Part shown: positions 28,207-32,474 of the stretch, piece after piece
How positions within the stretch are numbered: position 1 is the stretch's first letter
Layout: every line of letters begins with the position of its first letter
Virus record (IMG/VR): IMGVR_UViG_3300030116_001840
Coordinates: 1 to 32,474 of that record
DNA length: 32,474 nt
Strand: one strand, 5' to 3'
Source of the DNA: a virus
Notes under the pieces: generated by a model
Told to the model about the DNA's origin: nothing
Database searches by the model: none
What the model saw: only the letters and a program-made list of their open reading frames with translations
Translations under genes and position numbers: made by a program

Positions 28207-30842
28207 TAAACTATTAACTCCACTACTAATCCATTAACCTGTAGTGGTAATGGCTCTGATTGCTCGATTGTAACTTGAGGACTGCGAGTATATCCTGTTG
28301 TCCTTACTTCCTTTTTACCAACTAAAGGATCAAGTATTGATTGTGTTGGTGTTTCAGGATTTGTTTTGCTTGAAATAGGTATGCTCTTATTGTTTACTTT
28401 GAGAGAGAAAGCATCTTTTACATCAAGTAAAATTCTTCCTATCCCTCTTACCTCACCAGTTACAGGACCATTACCCATAGAAGCATCTATCTCATTAGTA
28501 ACAATCTTAGCGTCAAACTTCTTGCCAACATAAACATATGTATGACCTAATCCAGAATATGCAGATAAATCAATCTTCTCATTAGAATCAACAGTAAATG
28601 TTCCTAAGTATTCTTGATAGCTGTCGATGACATCAGTTCCTATAACATCAACAACATCACCCTGATTATAAGCAGCACTTACATCAGCTTCATTGCTAAA
28701 AATAAGTTGATGCAACCAAATATCTAAGCCAACATTCTGCGTTGATTTAGGGGCAAACTCACAAACATGAAGCTGTCCACTCGTATCGTAAATCTCAGCA
28801 AACAATCTGTCCTCAATAGCACAGACAGAACCAAACTTACCTTCAGTAGTAAACTGTACCCAAGATGCTTTTCTTTCAGCTCTGTTTGAAGAAAATACAA
28901 TGAGGTTATTGCCTGTTGTAGTCATAGCTGCATAGGAATCTGGTTGACCAAAACCACTATGAACAACCGCCATATATCTTGGCGTATCAATCATATGTGA
29001 CGCTATGCTAGATACAGGCACAGAAGTATAAGCATCCTCTCCGTCTGTAAATAAATACTCTCGAACAACCTTACCATTACGCTGAACAAACAAAGTAGCT
29101 CCATCAAGCTCTATTGGCTGCACATGAGAAATACCAAATGGAGTTTGCTTTTTAATCTGTAAGTTTGTTGGTGTTAATGCCTGATTCTGAAATGTAGGAA
29201 TATATAACTCAGCACCAGCAGCAAAGATTTGTAAGTCTCTGTTGGAAACTAAATACCTGATTTCATTTACATCGCCAGTAGCAGCAGTCACCTGTATTGC
29301 ATCATCATCAGCAGCATCACCAAGATCAAAGTTAGCAAACTTACCAATCTTGCTAAAAAACAAAGTATCAGGCTCATCAAGTGTACCAGCAAAGACTAAG
29401 CGGTTTTGATGAAACTCTACAGCAGCAGGGTATCCCCTTACCTCAGAAAATGACTGCTCATCAAAGTCAGTTGTAGGTGCATGACTTGTAATCTTAGGAA
29501 ATCCACCGCCATCAGCAGAAGAGTTTGCAGTGCCTCCAGCAGTAAAGCTGTAAGTATTTTCATCAATAACTTCATGTATTGTTCTAGCACCATTTATATT
29601 ACTAGCATTTATACCACCAAGAGCGGTTGCATCTGAAACAGTAATAGCCTCACCTACAGAAAAGCCATGTTGAGGCTGACTAACTTCAACCTTATCACTA
29701 CCATCATTAGCCCTAAGAGGATTTTCTATTTCTAATCTTGTAGAAAGGGTATCAAGAATATCTGCTCGAAACTGATTAGAGTTATAAACTGTATCTATCT
29801 TTAATTCATTCTTATGATACCGAAGTAAAATATCTTTATGTTTTGATGCACTATAGTTTTGCAACTTTCCACTACCAGTATCTTTTGACCCAGTAATATC
29901 TAAATAAGTAACACCCCTTTTATTTGTGTGACCAATATTTACAGAATTTGCAAAATTACCATTAGCATAAATAGTCGAAACAGATTTAAACATTCTATCT
30001 AAATATATTGTCGTATTATTAGGGCCATCTATAGATTCAGTAAGAGCTACACCGTCCTGATCTGTTCCAGTAAAAGTAAATGTTACTCCACTAATATTAC
30101 CAGTAGATGTAAGACTTATTTCAACAGCGTTATCAAAAGCATCAGTTGCACCAGTATTTAGTGGTAAATTTCTAGCACCTAAGGTATTAGTTAAATTATA
30201 ATAATGTGTAGCATCAGTAGTGCCATCTGTAGTGTAGATGCTAAAATCTATATTATCTCCACTTGTGGCAGTAGAATCAAGTTTTACATTTGCATCTGCA
30301 AAACGAGAATAGGGTTGAAAAGTAACAAGCGCATCAGCTCTTTGATCGAAAGCAAAAGTTCTAACATGAAAACTAGTAGCACTTGTTCTCCGTAATATTC
30401 TAGGCGCAAACAATGGATGACAGATAAACATGTCATTCCCAAGTTGTGCTACCGTATATTCCTGAAGATATGCTTTATCAAAAGGTAAAGTAGTACCATC
30501 TTTATCTGTTGTTGTGTTTAAACGCTGAGTTAAACTTGTTGCATTAACCTGATGAACCCTTATTCTTTGATGCTGTATAGCAACTATATACTCTTCGTTC
30601 TCATCATAAATAAATGGAAATAAATGAGATTGTTCTGTATTATTAGCATCATAGGTAATTCCACCATACTTAGCCATATGTTTAGCCCCATAACGCTTAG
30701 TTACAGAACCCTCTGGCATAACAACCATGTTTTGTAATGTCTGAACAGATGAAGCATAAACAGGGCTATCTACTCTCATCGAAAGAGAATCACTGACTTC
30801 ACCAAATTGAAAGCTATTAATCGGAACTCTAACTCTCTGCAT
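28206..30842 (-). CDS. tail tubular protein B (gp12-like)
   Basis: An 878-residue nozzle protein. The opening RVRVPINSFQFGEVSDSLSMRVDSPVYASSVQTLQNMVVMPEGSVTKRYGAKHMAKYG is the conserved start of gp12-type tail proteins. The middle is beta-rich with FDQRADALVTFQPYSRFA-type and FHQNRLVFAGTLDEPDTLFFSKIGKFANFD blocks, the latter a strong family mark. It forms the tail tip through which DNA passes and to which fibres attach. The protein is somewhat longer than T7 gp12 (about 794). TAATG junction with tail tube A. Confidence 0.9.
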   Translation of the reverse strand: MQRVRVPINSFQFGEVSDSLSMRVDSPVYASSVQTLQNMVVMPEGSVTKRYGAKHMAKYGGITYDANNTEQSHLFPFIYDENEEYIVAIQHQRIRVHQVNATSLTQRLNTTTDKDGTTLPFDKAYLQEYTVAQLGNDMFICHPLFAPRILRRTSATSFHVRTFAFDQRADALVTFQPYSRFADANVKLDSTATSGDNIDFSIYTTDGTTDATHYYNLTNTLGARNLPLNTGATDAFDNAVEISLTSTGNISGVTFTFTGTDQDGVALTESIDGPNNTTIYLDRMFKSVSTIYANGNFANSVNIGHTNKRGVTYLDITGSKDTGSGKLQNYSASKHKDILLRYHKNELKIDTVYNSNQFRADILDTLSTRLEIENPLRANDGSDKVEVSQPQHGFSVGEAITVSDATALGGINASNINGARTIHEVIDENTYSFTAGGTANSSADGGGFPKITSHAPTTDFDEQSFSEVRGYPAAVEFHQNRLVFAGTLDEPDTLFFSKIGKFANFDLGDAADDDAIQVTAATGDVNEIRYLVSNRDLQIFAAGAELYIPTFQNQALTPTNLQIKKQTPFGISHVQPIELDGATLFVQRNGKVVREYLFTDGEDAYTSVPVSSIASHMIDTPRYMAVVHSGFGQPDSYAAMTTTGNNLIVFSSNRAERKASWVQFTTEGKFGSVCAIEDRLFAEIYDTSGQLHVCEFAPKSTQNVGLDIWLHQLIFSNEADVSAAYNQGDVVDVIGTDVIDSYQEYLGTFTVDSNEKIDLSAYSGLGHTYVYVGKKFDAKIVTNEIDASMGNGPVTGEVRGIGRILLDVKDAFSLKVNNKSIPISSKTNPETPTQSILDPLVGKKEVRTTGYTRSPQVTIEQSEPLPLQVNGLVVELIV

Positions 30843-31426
30843 TAGCTACGCCTTTGTGCAATAAACCTCGAGGTATTGAGCTTTCTTGTAGTTTGCTGTT
30901 GTGAATCAAGTGTTTTTGCTTTTCTCATTTGCTGTTCAGCCTTTAGCTCCATTGCTGAACTCAAAGCTCCATCACGAGCAACAGATACCGCAAAAATACT
31001 AGCTAGAAAAAACTCAACCCCAAGAATAAAATATGCAGGCCAGTTTTCTTCCGTTACCCTAAATATATAGTCAGCAATCACAACATCAGCACTGTCTGCA
31101 TTACAGAAAGCTTTGTTTCCGTAAATATCATATTTAATAGGTAAGTCCTGAACAGTAATGGCATTTACCATTAATGTGTCAGCAGGGAGCTGGTAAGCAG
31201 CATCAAACCTTCCTGTTGGTGCGTCTGTAAGCCTACCAAGTTGCTGTTGATTTGTTGCAAACCTCCAGCGGGTTCTTGTTAAACAAGATTGAACAACATC
31301 TTCATAAATATTATTAGCAACATCTGCTTCAGTTGTTCCATCCGTAAACGATTGAATCGCATCACCACCAATCAAGATGGATGCGCGAGATGCTATTTTT
31401 ACTGCACTATCAGCTATTGTTGGCAT
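30842..31426 (-). CDS. tail tubular protein A (gp11-like)
   Basis: A 194-residue adaptor ring protein. MPTIADSAVKIASRASILIGGDAIQSFTDGTTEADVANNIYEDVVQSCLTRTRWRFATNQQQLGRL is the standard gp11-type opening: the ILIG...SF.DGT.EA..A..IYE......L..TRWRFAT motif. It joins portal to tail tube B. It follows a tetraloop hairpin (31433-31452) that separates it from the capsid genes, and it overlaps tail tube B by one base. Confidence 0.9.
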   Translation of the reverse strand: MPTIADSAVKIASRASILIGGDAIQSFTDGTTEADVANNIYEDVVQSCLTRTRWRFATNQQQLGRLTDAPTGRFDAAYQLPADTLMVNAITVQDLPIKYDIYGNKAFCNADSADVVIADYIFRVTEENWPAYFILGVEFFLASIFAVSVARDGALSSAMELKAEQQMRKAKTLDSQQQTTRKLNTSRFIAQRRS

Positions 31427-31432
31427 GTTAGT

Positions 31433-31452
31433 ATGGGGGCCGAAGCCCCCAT
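31433..31452 (-). promoter_or_regulatory. stable UUCG hairpin between capsid and tail genes
   Basis: A perfect eight-base inverted repeat (ATGGGGGC with GCCCCCAT) whose minus-strand loop is TTCG closed by C-G, the very stable cUUCGg tetraloop. It lies seven bases after the small capsid-associated gene stop and just before the tail tube A start. No U-run follows on the transcript, so partial termination, 3' protection of capsid mRNA, or a processing site is more likely than full termination. Confidence 0.7.
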
Positions 31453-31459
31453 CCCTTTA

Positions 31460-31723
31460 TTAATCGCTATCTGTTACAGTAATTGCTGTACCATCAGATA
31501 TGTCAACAACACTACCAGTGTTCGAAAGAACAAGAGCAACGCTTAATGTTGGAGCATCGCTATCTAATACAAAGATAACATCCCCTACATTAATCATTCC
31601 AGCAGCATCATTAAAATATCCAGATGCACGAACTACAGTCATAGCATCAGTGGAATCGTAGAACCACATATTGTGACCCCCACCACCAGCCATGCGAGTA
31701 AGACCAGATGCAGAATAAGCCAT
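31460..31723 (-). CDS. small capsid-associated protein, copy B (complete)
   Basis: An 87-residue acidic protein with no charge-rich helices: MAYSASGLTRMAGGGGHNMWFYDSTDAMTVVRASGYFNDAAGMINVGDVIFVLDSDAP... ending VDISDGTAITVTDSD. It looks like a single beta-barrel domain. It follows the capsid gene by 14 bases with its own ribosome site (AGAGGAGACTTAATA). Small beta proteins after the capsid gene are often head decoration proteins; here that is inference. The sequence is nearly the same as the truncated copy at 1-183. Confidence 0.85.
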   Translation of the reverse strand: MAYSASGLTRMAGGGGHNMWFYDSTDAMTVVRASGYFNDAAGMINVGDVIFVLDSDAPTLSVALVLSNTGSVVDISDGTAITVTDSD

Positions 31724-32474
31724 TATTAAGTCTCCTCTTAGTTATTATCTAGCAGTTCGTAAACGCCGTTGTCATCAATAACAACTGAACCCATTGACAT
31801 CATTGATGTCGCTAGGTGCGATACTTTTTCTGCTACATAGTTTACTTCAGTTTGAACATCTGAGTTCACACCAATACCTACTGCTCTCATGTGATAAGTA
31901 AAGTTCTTACCACCAGCAACAGCTGATGTTGAAAAGATCTTGAAGCCCAAGAACTCTTTCATTGTCATACCGCCAGCAAATGGTAGGTTTTGTGGCCCAA
32001 CAAAGTCGCTAGAAGCAAACTCTGTAATGTTGAACAAATCTGCAAAACCAGCTGGGGACATAGCAATATAACGCTGTCCGTCTTCTGGAATATTAGCAGT
32101 ACCAAATGTTTCAAAGGTAGAAAGAAGATCAGCTTTACTTACAGCAGAACCACCAGCACCTAACTGAGTTGAGTTAGCACCAGCATCCATAGCTGTTGTA
32201 ATAAGTTCATCAGTCTTACGACCTAAGGCAGCAGCAGCAGATTCAGCAACAGCTTGACGCTCATTGATGTTTGTTTTCAACTCGTCAAGTTTGTCGATGT
32301 ACTCAGCAGCATAGAAGTCAGACATTGTTACTTCCACATTAGTATGTGCAAGTTCCATTGGCGTGACGTTGCCGTTTCTTGATTTAGTTGTTGCTGATCC
32401 AGTTCCTATTTTTTGGAATCGAGCAACATTGCCTGACACATTCGTGGAACGAATGGTATTACGCAGTTTAGAAC
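31541..32474. repeat. right copy of the divergent terminal overlap
   Basis: Homologous along its full length to 1-934, in the same orientation. It starts inside the small capsid-associated gene, where 78 bases are identical, and ends at the window edge inside the capsid gene. The unit between equivalent points is 31,540 bases, the probable circular genome length. Confidence 0.9.
31738..32474 (-). CDS. major capsid protein (copy B), 5' end cut by window edge
   Basis: The frame is open to the right edge. It begins within SKLRNTIRSTNVSGNVARF, equivalent to residue 26 onward of copy A, so the first 25 or so residues lie outside the window; the internal GTG at 32439 is not the start. About 44 of 244 comparable residues differ from copy A. 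The largest cluster is the loop QLGAGGSAVSKAD, against QIHDTSSALEKAD in copy A, while YIDKLDELK, FVGPQNLPFAGGMTMKEF and AEKVSHL are kept. Changes are spread along the gene with an intact frame, as expected for two functional variants. Confidence 0.92.
   Translation of the reverse strand, partial: SKLRNTIRSTNVSGNVARFQKIGTGSATTKSRNGNVTPMELAHTNVEVTMSDFYAAEYIDKLDELKTNINERQAVAESAAAALGRKTDELITTAMDAGANSTQLGAGGSAVSKADLLSTFETFGTANIPEDGQRYIAMSPAGFADLFNITEFASSDFVGPQNLPFAGGMTMKEFLGFKIFSTSAVAGGKNFTYHMRAVGIGVNSDVQTEVNYVAEKVSHLATSMMSMGSVVIDDNGVYELLDNN

Overview
The window is the genome of a small tailed phage with a T7-like (podovirus) virion plan, very probably complete once the ends are joined. The base composition is AT-rich. 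The packaging and head genes run in near-canonical T7 order: small terminase, large terminase, portal, scaffold, major capsid, tail tube A, tail tube B, three internal virion proteins, tail fibre. The small accessory proteins and the fibre style (repeated RMRIDSSGNV units, S74 chaperone tail) resemble uncultured marine podoviruses of Gram-negative bacteria. The host cannot be named from the sequence. No integrase, RNA polymerase, DNA polymerase, helicase, primase or tRNA gene was found.

Layout. (1) 1-8401, minus strand: TerS, then a run of tiny basic proteins, TerL, portal, a Bbp19-like protein, scaffold, a gp13/GNAT-like protein, capsid, and the start of a small capsid-associated gene cut by the left edge. 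(2) 8402-8881: divergent control region with palindromic operators, a consensus -35 facing left, homopyrimidine tracts, and a strongly folded GC-richer leader in front of the first rightward gene. (3) 8882-14642, plus strand: about twenty compact early genes, many with the same ribosome-binding sequence. They include two HTH regulators, a PD-(D/E)xK nuclease, a YqaJ/lambda-type exonuclease, a single-strand annealing protein and an SSB-like protein. An intrinsic terminator lies at 14164-14193. (4) 14639-17114, minus strand: lysis and membrane cassette (M15 endolysin, holin-like proteins, coiled-coil membrane proteins). (5) 17136-32474, minus strand: fibre-associated protein, tail fibre, large ejection proteins, tail tubes, small capsid-associated protein, and a second, 5'-truncated capsid gene cut by the right edge.

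The two ends overlap as homologues. Bases 31541-32474 align along their whole length with bases 1-934. The first 78 bases are identical; after that the copies diverge, with capsid proteins about 82% identical by hand count. The simplest reading is a circular (or circularly permuted) genome of about 31.54 kb whose contig ran once around and then continued into a strain variant of the capsid gene. A real tandem duplication of capsid plus small protein is the alternative. Joining at the repeat restores the order capsid, small protein, tail tube A.

Working model: host RNA polymerase transcribes both arms. The early arm supplies regulators and a recombination-based DNA module (exonuclease, annealing protein, SSB, nuclease). 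The late arm is expressed from the divergent region and perhaps from internal promoters marked by a conserved 11-base motif before four late genes. Most late genes are coupled by TAATG or ATGA junctions.
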